In this document: positions 1 to 7,928 of the stretch, piece by piece
Layout of the letters: every line of letters starts with the position of its first letter
How positions within the stretch are numbered: the stretch's first letter is position 1
Assembly: GCA_934120015.1 (NCBI GenBank)
Contig: CAKOTD010000032.1
Coordinates: 1-11,691 of the forward strand
Direction: 5' to 3'
DNA length: 11,691 bases
Source: an uncultured Bacilli bacterium
GTDB taxonomy: Bacteria > Bacillota_I > Bacilli_A > RF39 > UBA660
Position numbers and translations under genes: made by a program
Notes under the pieces: model-generated
Database searches by the model: none
Seen by the model: only the letters and a program-made list of their open reading frames with translations
What the model was told of the DNA's origin: nothing

Positions 1-3000
1 AAAATGAAATAAATTCACTAGAAAAAACATTAAAAGACGCTGGAGTAGAAACACCAAAAGCAGATTATGATGTTGATAGTATTTTAAATGAAATAAATTC
101 TATAGATAGTAAAAGTGTTATTTTTGATAAAACATTAGCGGAAATAAATGATATATCAAGTCAAAAATCATTAGTATCAGAAATAAGACAAAGAGTGAAA
201 GATATATCTGATAAAACTATTGAAGGCATTACCTTATCAAAAGATGTTGTCTCTTCATTACCTTATTTAACCTTAAGTAAGTATGTAGATGCTGAGATAA
301 GACCTGGCACAAATGTATATAATAAAATAGCAAATGAAGGCTTAGTTCATATAACAAATGCTGAAGCAGCATCAAAAATTATTGAGAGTGGTCAATTAAA
401 TGCAACTAAAAGTGCACCATGGCTTCATGATCACAATAAAGCTTATATGTTTGCTGGGAATCCTGATTTTAAGCAAATAGCATCAAATGTCGATAGTTCA
501 AATATAATAACTGGTGTTAGAATAAGACCTACTGATGCCCAAATGTCAAATTTAACATATAGATATTTATCTGATAATGCAGTCATGCATAAAGGTGCAT
601 TAAAATTTGAACCTGGGCAAGCTGAAATAGTATATTTTAAATTAGAAAATGATGTCAATGGCAATACTATAGTAAGAGAAATAAATGCAGAAGCGGCAAG
701 TAATTATAAACCCGATTTAAATGCTAAAAATTATAATACTGGTGAAAGAATTGTTGATTCCATTAAATCAAATGTTGAAATAGCAGATAATATAAAGAAG
801 ATAGTACATGAACAAGGTTTAAAAAATATAATTTTTGATCAAATTAGCAGACCATTTAGAAAAAACAATATAAACTATAGTCCTAAATTAACAGCAAATC
901 AAAACTTTGATATAAAAAATCCCAGATTGGAAATAACCGATATGTCAAGTAAAATGGAAGAATTATTTTTCAATGATAAAGCCAAAGTTACTAAAGAATT
1001 CAATTTGGAAGCAGATCATAATTTTGATAGTATTTTAAATGAAAGAAATTCTATAGATAGTAAAAGTGTTATTTTTGATAAAACATTAAATGATGTTAAT
1101 ACAAATGGAGTGACAAAAAATACAAGCGTTACCTTAAGGGATACAGATGTTGATAAATTTTTTGAAAGTTGTAGAGCTCAAAAGAGCAGTGAATATCTTT
1201 TTTCATGTGTAACTAAATATATGTTAGATTCATTAACAAATAATGATGAATTAACAAGAAAAGCTATGAAAGAGGGGTTACTTCATTTTACCGATATAGA
1301 TAGTGCTAATAAAATTATACAAAGTGGAGAAATTAGATCAACAAAAAGTCTCCCAATCTTATATAATAATAATAAGGCTTATATGTTTGCTGGGGCTCCT
1401 ACTTATGCTCAATATCTTGTCAATCTTGACATTGCACCAATTGTTGTAACAGGTGTAAAAATTAAGCCTACTATGGAACAATTAGGCAACTTAAAGTATA
1501 GGTTTATGGATGATTTTGCTGTTTCCAACAAAGGAAAATTTAAGTTTGATAAAGGTCAAGCAGAACTAGTTTATTATGGAGTTTCTAAGGGAACTGATGG
1601 TAATTTGGTATATAAGCAGATATCAGAAGCCGAAGCTAAAAGTTATAGTTTAACTTTATCGGAGCAGGGAATTGCAACAAAGCAAATAAAAAAAGGTGGC
1701 AATTTAGTTACTGTTATCGATGGTTCTAAAAAACTTATTGATGATTTGGGATTTCAATCTATATATGCCAAGAATGCAATAGTCAAGTTAATGACAGGTG
1801 TCGATGAAGTTATTGATAAGGTATATTCAGTATTTAAAGAATTACCTGAAAAAATTATAAATAGATCTGAAAGATTTAATTTGACTAGAAAGATTGATGA
1901 TTTAAACACGAAAATTGAAATTCAAGAGAAAGTAAAAAATTTCGATAGTAAATCATTAAAAGCCTTAGAAGACGAATTAGGTGAAACAATTAAAAAATAT
2001 AAAAGCAATAAGTTAGACTTTATAGCTAATAAGTACAAATATAGTAAATCTGATATTAAGGTTATTGATACATTGATTTCAACAATGGAGGAATTTTATG
2101 GCATTAGAAAAACAAAGGAAATAATAGATGTTTTTGACGATGTTAAGGTATATTTTACAGATAAGGTAGACGATAGTTTTGTAAAGAAATTAGATAATGA
2201 ACTTAATGACTCTAGAATCATTAATGAAGGATTAGATAGTTATGGCGCTGCTTTTTATAAATTTAGCCCTGTTTTTGATAGGAAAATGAATGTAGTTGGT
2301 GAAAATAAGGCTTTTGTTATCCCATTAGATAACAATTATGCTGAATTGTTTGGTGTACCTGTCAATGTTCCATATGCATTACATGAATTAAATCATGCAT
2401 ATGCAATGAGAAATCCAATTTATATACAAAACGGAAGAAATTTATATTCTAAACATGGAATGATTGAATGTAATTGGGAAATTATTCCAATTGATAAAAA
2501 TCACTATAAAATGGAGACAATATCACAACAAGGGGTAGGATTAGAAGAAGGTATTAATGAATTTTTGACACAAAATGCCTTAAAGAAAAGATATGGAAAT
2601 GATATCTATGATAGATTAAGGAATATTAATTATAGTCCGGCAAAATATGGTGGTGTAGAAACTGAGGCAGGACGACTAATTGATGCAGTTGGATTTGATG
2701 AAATAAGAAAATATAGATTTAATGAAGATAATTCTATTGAATCTATATTTAATGAGCAAGTATTAAAAAGTACAATATATAAAAAATATGGTAATAGTGA
2801 GAAAACGCCTTGGCGTAATATGCTGGATATAGCAGATGTTACTCATGATATTCAGAAAATGGCTGTTGGAATAATTCCAGAAGAAGTTTACATGCAAATA
2901 TCAAAGTTTGTTACAGCTACTAATGGGTATAAAGAGTTAAGTGGTAATATGACTCTTGAAAATTTTGAAAAGAATATTTTAAATTTTTTGGGTCCTGAAG

Positions 3001-3029
3001 CATTTGCAGAGTTTGCAAAATCAAATTGA
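1..3029 (+). CDS. Putative T7SS-associated modular effector: two ART-like modules plus C-terminal HEXXH metallopeptidase domain (5' partial)
   Basis: The frame is open from the first complete codon (3) to TGA at 3027-3029, with no stop upstream, so the gene starts outside the window. The GTG at 195 is not a convincing start because coding-like sequence and a repeat precede it. Residues are numbered here from that GTG. Two homologous modules lie at about 42-214 and 354-524. Each has HIT or HFT (H52, H364), then KAYMFAG 32 residues later (Y84, Y396), then QAE (E144, E457). This order resembles the H-Y-E arrangement of DarT/PARP-like ADP-ribosyltransferases. A charged, helix-prone linker (about 545-640) follows. 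The C-terminal part has HELNH (730-734) and EEG (784-786), as in gluzincin-type zinc peptidases. It lies 37 nt upstream of essC, so cotranscription and export by that motor are likely. No signal peptide or membrane segment is visible. The exact function is inference; the modular architecture and the HEXXH motif are seen directly. Confidence 0.6.
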   Translation, partial: NEINSLEKTLKDAGVETPKADYDVDSILNEINSIDSKSVIFDKTLAEINDISSQKSLVSEIRQRVKDISDKTIEGITLSKDVVSSLPYLTLSKYVDAEIRPGTNVYNKIANEGLVHITNAEAASKIIESGQLNATKSAPWLHDHNKAYMFAGNPDFKQIASNVDSSNIITGVRIRPTDAQMSNLTYRYLSDNAVMHKGALKFEPGQAEIVYFKLENDVNGNTIVREINAEAASNYKPDLNAKNYNTGERIVDSIKSNVEIADNIKKIVHEQGLKNIIFDQISRPFRKNNINYSPKLTANQNFDIKNPRLEITDMSSKMEELFFNDKAKVTKEFNLEADHNFDSILNERNSIDSKSVIFDKTLNDVNTNGVTKNTSVTLRDTDVDKFFESCRAQKSSEYLFSCVTKYMLDSLTNNDELTRKAMKEGLLHFTDIDSANKIIQSGEIRSTKSLPILYNNNKAYMFAGAPTYAQYLVNLDIAPIVVTGVKIKPTMEQLGNLKYRFMDDFAVSNKGKFKFDKGQAELVYYGVSKGTDGNLVYKQISEAEAKSYSLTLSEQGIATKQIKKGGNLVTVIDGSKKLIDDLGFQSIYAKNAIVKLMTGVDEVIDKVYSVFKELPEKIINRSERFNLTRKIDDLNTKIEIQEKVKNFDSKSLKALEDELGETIKKYKSNKLDFIANKYKYSKSDIKVIDTLISTMEEFYGIRKTKEIIDVFDDVKVYFTDKVDDSFVKKLDNELNDSRIINEGLDSYGAAFYKFSPVFDRKMNVVGENKAFVIPLDNNYAELFGVPVNVPYALHELNHAYAMRNPIYIQNGRNLYSKHGMIECNWEIIPIDKNHYKMETISQQGVGLEEGINEFLTQNALKKRYGNDIYDRLRNINYSPAKYGGVETEAGRLIDAVGFDEIRKYRFNEDNSIESIFNEQVLKSTIYKKYGNSEKTPWRNMLDIADVTHDIQKMAVGIIPEEVYMQISKFVTATNGYKELSGNMTLENFEKNILNFLGPEAFAEFAKSN
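73..137 (+). repeat. 65-bp near-identical direct repeat, copy 1
   Basis: This segment matches 1024-1088 at 64 of 65 positions, with one T/G difference. It encodes the linker DSILNEINSIDSKSVIFDK, which precedes ART-like module A. The two copies are 951 bp (317 codons) apart, so recombination between them would keep the reading frame. A shorter related stretch, encoding NEINS, lies at 3-17. Confidence 0.9.
318..836 (+). repeat. Module A of a duplicated ART-like protein domain
   Basis: First copy of a domain of about 170 residues. Shared blocks with the second copy are GL[VL]H[IF]T, KII.SG, T[K]S, NKAYMFAG, TGV[RK]I[RK]P, NL.YR, KF..GQAE[IL]VY and the final G[LF]..I. The putative catalytic H, Y and E codons are at 348, 444 and 624. 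The protein similarity is clear but the DNA has diverged, so this is an old duplication. Confidence 0.75.
1024..1088 (+). repeat. 65-bp near-identical direct repeat, copy 2
   Basis: This is the second copy of the repeat at 73-137, and it encodes the linker in front of ART-like module B. The DNA identity is far higher than between the modules themselves, which suggests recent conversion or recombination at the linker. Confidence 0.9.
1257..1766 (+). repeat. Module B of a duplicated ART-like protein domain
   Basis: Second copy of the domain at 318-836. Spacing between the key residues is nearly the same: H to Y is 32 residues in both copies, and Y to E is 60 in A and 61 in B. The H, Y and E codons are at 1284, 1380 and 1563. 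Conservation of all three positions in both copies suggests that both modules are under selection for the same fold and possibly the same activity. Confidence 0.75.
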
Positions 3030-3066
3030 TTGCACATATTGAGTAAAAAGAATAGAAGGTGGTAAA

Positions 3067-6000
3067 ATGAAGATAGCAATTATTGAGTTTGGAAGAATAA
3101 GATATCTTGTTCTTCCAAATAAGGTGATTGGAAATTATTGGATTACTAGGTTTGATGAGAATGGTATTGAAAGAAATTTAATTAATATTGAGCCTGACAA
3201 TAATAGATGGAAGATAGTTAGTAATAATGATGTTGGTATATATAGTAATGGAGTTTTACAACCTATAGTTATTTTAGAAGAATATAAATTTTATAGTTTG
3301 AAAAGTGAAAATACAGGTGAAGTAAGAATTATTTACGCTTTACCAATATATGATAAAAGCTATTTAATGTATGATGTTACTACTAATAATACTATAACTA
3401 TTGGGTCTAATATGACTAATAATGTTGTATATAGAATTTTAGAAGATTTAAGTGCTAAGATTGATATAAATGGTGGTCAATTTAAAATAATTGATAATAA
3501 TAGTAAATATGGTGTTTATGTTAATAATAGTAGAATTAATGGAGAAAAGTCATTAGAATATGGTGATATTATATTTATTATGGGTTTAAAGATTATACCA
3601 ATTAAATATAATGGAGTCTTTTATTTAATTATAAATAATCCAGCTAATAGTATTATGTTTAATGGAATTATGGGACAAAATATTCCTTCTGAAAATGAAA
3701 GTTATACAGAAGATAATGACATTATTGATATGAAACTATATAATGATGATAATTATTTCCATAAAAAACCTAGATTTATATCTGAAATAGAAGAATTAAA
3801 AATTAATGTAGATGCACCACCTCAAAAGCAAGAGAAGGAAGATACATCGGCACTTCTTACAATTGGTCCAATGCTTACTATGAGTATGACTTCACTTGTA
3901 TCAGGATATACAGCAATTAATAATGTAACAAGTGGTAGAAACACAATTCAATCTGCTATGCCTTCTTTAATTATGTGTGGAGCTATGTTTGCAAGCGTCT
4001 TTATTTGGCCTTCTATAATGAGAGTGTATAATAAAAGAAAGCAAAAGAAATTAGAAAAGAAAAGACAAAAAAAATATACTGAATATATTGATTCAAAAAG
4101 GAAAATTATTTCAGAAGGATTAATAAAACAAAAACAAATATTAATGAATAGCTATCCTTCATTAGATGAATGTCAAAAAATTATATTAAATACCCAAACA
4201 GCTTTGTGGCAGAGGAGAATTAGTGATAATGATTTTTTAATGGTTAATTTAGGATATGGTGATTATCCAATGAAAATTAATATTACATATCCAGAAGAAC
4301 ACTTTTCTATGGAAGAGGATAATTTAAAGAGTATTGTCAGTAAACTAGGAAGTGAACCTAAAACATTACAAAGTGCTCCTTTTCCTTATTCATTCTTAGA
4401 AAATAATATTTCTGCTATTGTAGGAAAAAGTAGTGATATAACCGAATACACAAGAAGATTATTGTTACAAATAATTGCTTTTTCTAGTTATGATGATTTA
4501 AAGATAGCTGTGTTTACTAATAAAGAAAAAATGGATGAATGGCAATTTTGTAAAGTTTTACCACATTGTTTTAGTAATGATAAAGAAATAAGATATTTTG
4601 CAGTTGATAATGATGATTATAAAGAAGTATGTTATAATTTAGAAAGAGTTTTTAATAAAAGAGTAGAGAATTTTGCAAATAGTCAAGTTGATGTAAGAAA
4701 AAATAAACCAATTTATCTTATTGTAACTGACTCTATCAAAAGCGTTAGAAATTTTGATTTAATTAAAAAAATACTAGAATGTGATAAAAATTATGGATTT
4801 AGTTTGCTCATTTTAAATGACAAAATTTCTAATATACCAGATCAATGTAAAACCTTTATTAAGATAGAAAATGATAATTGTGAATTTTTAACAAGTCATT
4901 ATAATGAGACACCACAAAAATTAAAAATAGATTTTGTAACACCAATAAATCTATATAAGTGTGCAGAGATGCTTTCTAATATTCCTATAGAGTTTAGTGA
5001 TAATGATGATGGAAAGATTCCTGAAAAATTAAGTTTTCTTGAAATGTATGATGTTGGAGAAGTAGAACAATTGAATGCATCAAACAGGTGGAAGAAGAAT
5101 AATCCTATTTTATCTTTAGGGGCCCCTGTTGGTTATGGTAAAAATGGAGAAAAGATAAGTATTGATTTACATGAAAAATTTCATGGTCCACATGGATTGA
5201 TTGCTGGTATGACTGGTAGTGGTAAATCAGAATTTATTATTTCATATATACTATCCATGGCAATAAACTATCATCCTTATGAAGTTCAGTTTATATTAAT
5301 TGACTATAAGGGAGGTGGACTTGCTGGAGCATTTGAAAATAACAGCGGGGTTAAGTTACCACATTTAGTTGGAACTATAACCAATTTGGATGCTAATGAA
5401 ATCAAAAGATCACTTGCATCTATTGAGAGTGAATTAAAAAGAAGACAAGCAGCATTTAATAAAGCCCGTGATGTTTCTGGTGAAAGTACAATTGATATAT
5501 ATAAATATCAGAGATTATATAGAGATGGTATAGTTGATGAACCTATTTCTCATTTATTTATTATATCTGATGAATTTGCTGAATTGAAAAAAGAGCAACC
5601 AGAATTCATGACTCAATTAATAAGTACAGCACGCATTGGTAGAAGTTTAGGTGTTCATTTAATACTTGCAACTCAAAAACCAAGTGGTGTTGTTGATCAG
5701 CAAATTTGGAGTAATACTAGGTTTAGAGTTTGCTTGCGTGTTCAAGAAAAGTCTGATAGTACCGAGGTTATAAAATGTCCAGATGCTGCCTTTTTGAAAA
5801 ATACGGGTAGGTTTTATTTCCAAGTTGGTTATAATGAAATATTTATATTAGGGCAAGCTGCATGGGCAGGTGCTAAATATTTTCCTTCAAAAACTATAAA
5901 GAAGGAAATAGATACTAATATAAATTTTATAAATAATATTGGCTATCCAATAAAAACTGTGGAGACAAGAAAAAAACAGGTTATTGAGTCTAAAGGTGAA

Positions 6001-7671
6001 GAGTTGCCTAATATTCTTTCATACTTATATAAGACAGCTGCGGAAGAACAGATAAAGGTTAGACCATTATGGCAACCAAAGATTCCAGCATATGTTAATC
6101 TTGAAGATTTGATGAAAAAGTATAATTATGAAAAAAAATCATATGCTGTTGAATTAGTTGTTGGTGAATACGATGTTCCAAGCAGGCAAGAACAACATTT
6201 ATTAACACTCCCATTAGGAAAAGATGGTAATGCATTGTATTATGGGGCTGCTGGTTCTGGTAAAGAAAATCTATTGATTACTTTAATTTATTCATCAATG
6301 TTACTTTATACTCCTTCGGAAATCAATTTCTATATTCTGGATTTTGGAGCAGAAATATTGAAAATGTTCAAAGATAGTTCAAATGTAGGAAATATCTTAA
6401 ATATTGATGATAAAGAAGAAATAAATAATCTATATAAGATGCTTGAAGATGAAATCGATGATAGAAAAAAATTGTTTTATGAATATAATGGGGATTATGA
6501 AACATATTGCAAAAATTCTGGTAAAATAATTCCTAGCATAGCAGTAATAATAAATAATTATGAAACTTACCAAGAAAATTACCCTGAATATGACGATTTA
6601 TTAAATATTATTACAAGAGAATGCATTAAATATGGAATTTATTTTGTTATAACAGTTAGTACTCCTAATGGTGTAAGATTTAAATTGAAACAGAATTTTC
6701 AACAAATTTATTCGTTGCAGCAAAATTCCAATGATGATTATACAACTATATTAGGAAATGTAGAAAAAACATATCCTAGTAAGATATTTGGTAGAGGAAT
6801 TGTTAAGTTTGATCATGCATATGAGTTTCAAACAGCTTCTGTTGCTTTAAATGAAGAGATTCCAGAGTTTGTTAAAAATGAATGCCTAAAGTATTCTCAG
6901 AAATATACTGAGAAAGCTAAACCTATTCCAACATTACCAGAAATAGTAACTTATAAAGATATTAAGAATGAGTATGGTAAAGGAAATGAACTAATACTAG
7001 GCTTAAACAAAAATGATTTGAGTATTGAAAAATATGATTTTACTAAAGACTATATTAATTTATACACTGGTGTGGAATTAGAAGATTTATCTAGGTGTTT
7101 AAATCCATTGATTAATCAAGCTCTATCTTTAAATAAATATTCAATATTTGTTATAAATACTGAAAAATTTGAAGTTGATGATAGATATAAAAAATATTAT
7201 AAATATTCAAATGATAACTTTAATGAAGTGTTTAATAGTTTATGTGATTTTATTGAAGTGCAAAAAGAATTATACAAAAATAGTGAGTTAAAAAATAAGC
7301 CACTAAAGAGAATACTTTGTTTCATTATAGGTATAGAATCTTTCAAATCAAAATTAAGTGATGATAACAAAAATAGATTTAATACATTTTTTGAAAGTGG
7401 TCAAGATTTAGATTTTATAAATTTTATAATTATTGATACATTTGATAAACTTAAGAAGTTTGAATTTGATTCATGGTATAAAAAATGTGTTGATAGTTCA
7501 AATGGTATTTGGATCGGAAATGGAATTGATAATCAATTTGTAATTAAGATTTCCCAAAAGATTCCTGAAATGAAGTTAGATATACAGCCTTTTTTTGGGT
7601 TTGCAATTAAGAGAGGGAAGCCTCAATATATAAAATTTGTAGGGAAACTTGATTTAAATATCAAAGAGTAA
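3067..7671 (+). CDS. essC: Type VII secretion system (T7SSb) ATPase EssC
   Basis: This is the membrane-bound motor that recognises and drives export of WXG100/LXG-type substrates in Firmicutes T7SS. The 1,534 residues compare with about 1,480 in Staphylococcus aureus EssC. The order of parts matches the family: an N-terminal beta-rich region (1-90), an FHA domain (about 95-185), two membrane segments (about 263-284 and 297-320), a basic stretch, then three FtsK/SpoIIIE-type ATPase domains. The first ATPase has an intact Walker A, GMTGSGKS (714-721, K720), and a Walker B ending in DE (835-836). The second has GAAGSGKE (1060-1067) and IINN (1161-1164), so the usual S/T and the Walker B aspartate are both replaced. 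The third (about 1310-1530) has no visible Walker A, as is common. The ATG at 3067 has AGAAGGTGG just upstream (3054-3062). The gene follows the putative effector by 37 nt and ends directly at a terminator. Confidence 0.95.
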   Translation: MKIAIIEFGRIRYLVLPNKVIGNYWITRFDENGIERNLINIEPDNNRWKIVSNNDVGIYSNGVLQPIVILEEYKFYSLKSENTGEVRIIYALPIYDKSYLMYDVTTNNTITIGSNMTNNVVYRILEDLSAKIDINGGQFKIIDNNSKYGVYVNNSRINGEKSLEYGDIIFIMGLKIIPIKYNGVFYLIINNPANSIMFNGIMGQNIPSENESYTEDNDIIDMKLYNDDNYFHKKPRFISEIEELKINVDAPPQKQEKEDTSALLTIGPMLTMSMTSLVSGYTAINNVTSGRNTIQSAMPSLIMCGAMFASVFIWPSIMRVYNKRKQKKLEKKRQKKYTEYIDSKRKIISEGLIKQKQILMNSYPSLDECQKIILNTQTALWQRRISDNDFLMVNLGYGDYPMKINITYPEEHFSMEEDNLKSIVSKLGSEPKTLQSAPFPYSFLENNISAIVGKSSDITEYTRRLLLQIIAFSSYDDLKIAVFTNKEKMDEWQFCKVLPHCFSNDKEIRYFAVDNDDYKEVCYNLERVFNKRVENFANSQVDVRKNKPIYLIVTDSIKSVRNFDLIKKILECDKNYGFSLLILNDKISNIPDQCKTFIKIENDNCEFLTSHYNETPQKLKIDFVTPINLYKCAEMLSNIPIEFSDNDDGKIPEKLSFLEMYDVGEVEQLNASNRWKKNNPILSLGAPVGYGKNGEKISIDLHEKFHGPHGLIAGMTGSGKSEFIISYILSMAINYHPYEVQFILIDYKGGGLAGAFENNSGVKLPHLVGTITNLDANEIKRSLASIESELKRRQAAFNKARDVSGESTIDIYKYQRLYRDGIVDEPISHLFIISDEFAELKKEQPEFMTQLISTARIGRSLGVHLILATQKPSGVVDQQIWSNTRFRVCLRVQEKSDSTEVIKCPDAAFLKNTGRFYFQVGYNEIFILGQAAWAGAKYFPSKTIKKEIDTNINFINNIGYPIKTVETRKKQVIESKGEELPNILSYLYKTAAEEQIKVRPLWQPKIPAYVNLEDLMKKYNYEKKSYAVELVVGEYDVPSRQEQHLLTLPLGKDGNALYYGAAGSGKENLLITLIYSSMLLYTPSEINFYILDFGAEILKMFKDSSNVGNILNIDDKEEINNLYKMLEDEIDDRKKLFYEYNGDYETYCKNSGKIIPSIAVIINNYETYQENYPEYDDLLNIITRECIKYGIYFVITVSTPNGVRFKLKQNFQQIYSLQQNSNDDYTTILGNVEKTYPSKIFGRGIVKFDHAYEFQTASVALNEEIPEFVKNECLKYSQKYTEKAKPIPTLPEIVTYKDIKNEYGKGNELILGLNKNDLSIEKYDFTKDYINLYTGVELEDLSRCLNPLINQALSLNKYSIFVINTEKFEVDDRYKKYYKYSNDNFNEVFNSLCDFIEVQKELYKNSELKNKPLKRILCFIIGIESFKSKLSDDNKNRFNTFFESGQDLDFINFIIIDTFDKLKKFEFDSWYKKCVDSSNGIWIGNGIDNQFVIKISQKIPEMKLDIQPFFGFAIKRGKPQYIKFVGKLDLNIKE

Positions 7672-7711
7672 AATAAGGCCAAAGCATTAATACAATGACT
7701 TTGGCCTTATT
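7672..7711. terminator. Intrinsic terminator-like hairpin after essC
   Basis: A perfect 13-bp inverted repeat (AATAAGGCCAAAG at 7672-7684, its complement at 7699-7711) encloses a 14-nt loop and begins right after the essC stop codon. The 3' arm ends in TTATT but no long T run follows, so termination may be moderate. The AT-rich outer arms could serve both strands. It separates the T7SS operon from the translation operon. Confidence 0.75.
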
Positions 7712-7793
7712 AGTATTAAAGTTAAATAGTTTCTTTCAAAGGCAAATTATTTAAAAAATGAATGCTATTTTGTTTAAAAAGTAATAAAAAATG

Positions 7794-7822
7794 TTGTTTT
7801 ATCATATGATTAGTGATATACT
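7794..7822 (+). promoter_or_regulatory. rpsB-tsf promoter (extended -10)
   Basis: TTGTTT (7794-7799) and TATACT (7817-7822) are separated by 17 nt. A TG at 7814-7815 gives the TGnTATACT extended -10 arrangement. Transcription would start near 7829 and give a leader of about 100 nt before rpsB. This is the best sigma-70-type promoter in the essC-rpsB gap (7712-7928). Confidence 0.7.
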
Positions 7823-7854
7823 ATAAGTGCTTTTTCAAAAACACACAACATGGA

Positions 7855-7889
7855 TTTAAATGCCTAGTGCCTTATTGGTGGTGTTTAAA
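7855..7889 (+). promoter_or_regulatory. Candidate structured leader upstream of rpsB
   Basis: A 10-bp helix (7855-7864 with 7880-7889, two of the pairs G-U) is capped by a 4-nt bulge (7865-7868) and a short GCC/GGU stem (7869-7871 with 7877-7879). It lies in the untranslated leader between promoter and ribosome binding site. rpsB leaders in other bacteria are autoregulated by S2, so this could be such a site. The structure was found by eye and may be chance in AT-rich DNA. Confidence 0.35.
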
Positions 7890-7915
7890 GAAGATATGTT
7901 GGAGGAAATAACAAA

Positions 7916-7921
7916 AGGAGG
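7916..7921 (+). promoter_or_regulatory. rpsB ribosome binding site
   Basis: A full AGGAGG lies 7 nt before the ATG at 7929. It decides the start against an in-frame ATG at 7860, which has no such site and would add 23 residues unlike any S2 N-terminus. Confidence 0.9.
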
Positions 7922-7928
7922 AATTTTA

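Noticed and set aside
195..197. GTG as the start codon of the large first gene
   Set aside because: The frame is open back to the window edge, there is no good ribosome binding site before it, and the upstream codons encode the same linker (DSILNEINSIDSKSVIFDK) found again before the second module.
2087..2100. Internal GGAGG with ATG at 2098
   Set aside because: The ATG is out of frame with the host gene and the reading frame stops after 8 codons; it looks like chance.
1..3029. Calling the first gene an LXG toxin
   Set aside because: The N-terminus that would carry an LXG domain is outside the window, and nothing visible supports that label.
3027..3066. TGA read as tryptophan, which would extend the first protein to a TAA abutting essC
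   Set aside because: Roughly 3,500 codons of the other long genes contain no in-frame TGA and use TGG for tryptophan, so a code-4 organism is unlikely.
7860..7928. N-terminal extension of S2 from an ATG at 7860
   Set aside because: The ATG at 7929 has a full AGGAGG at ideal distance and yields a standard S2 N-terminus; the extension falls in the leader and inside a possible RNA helix.
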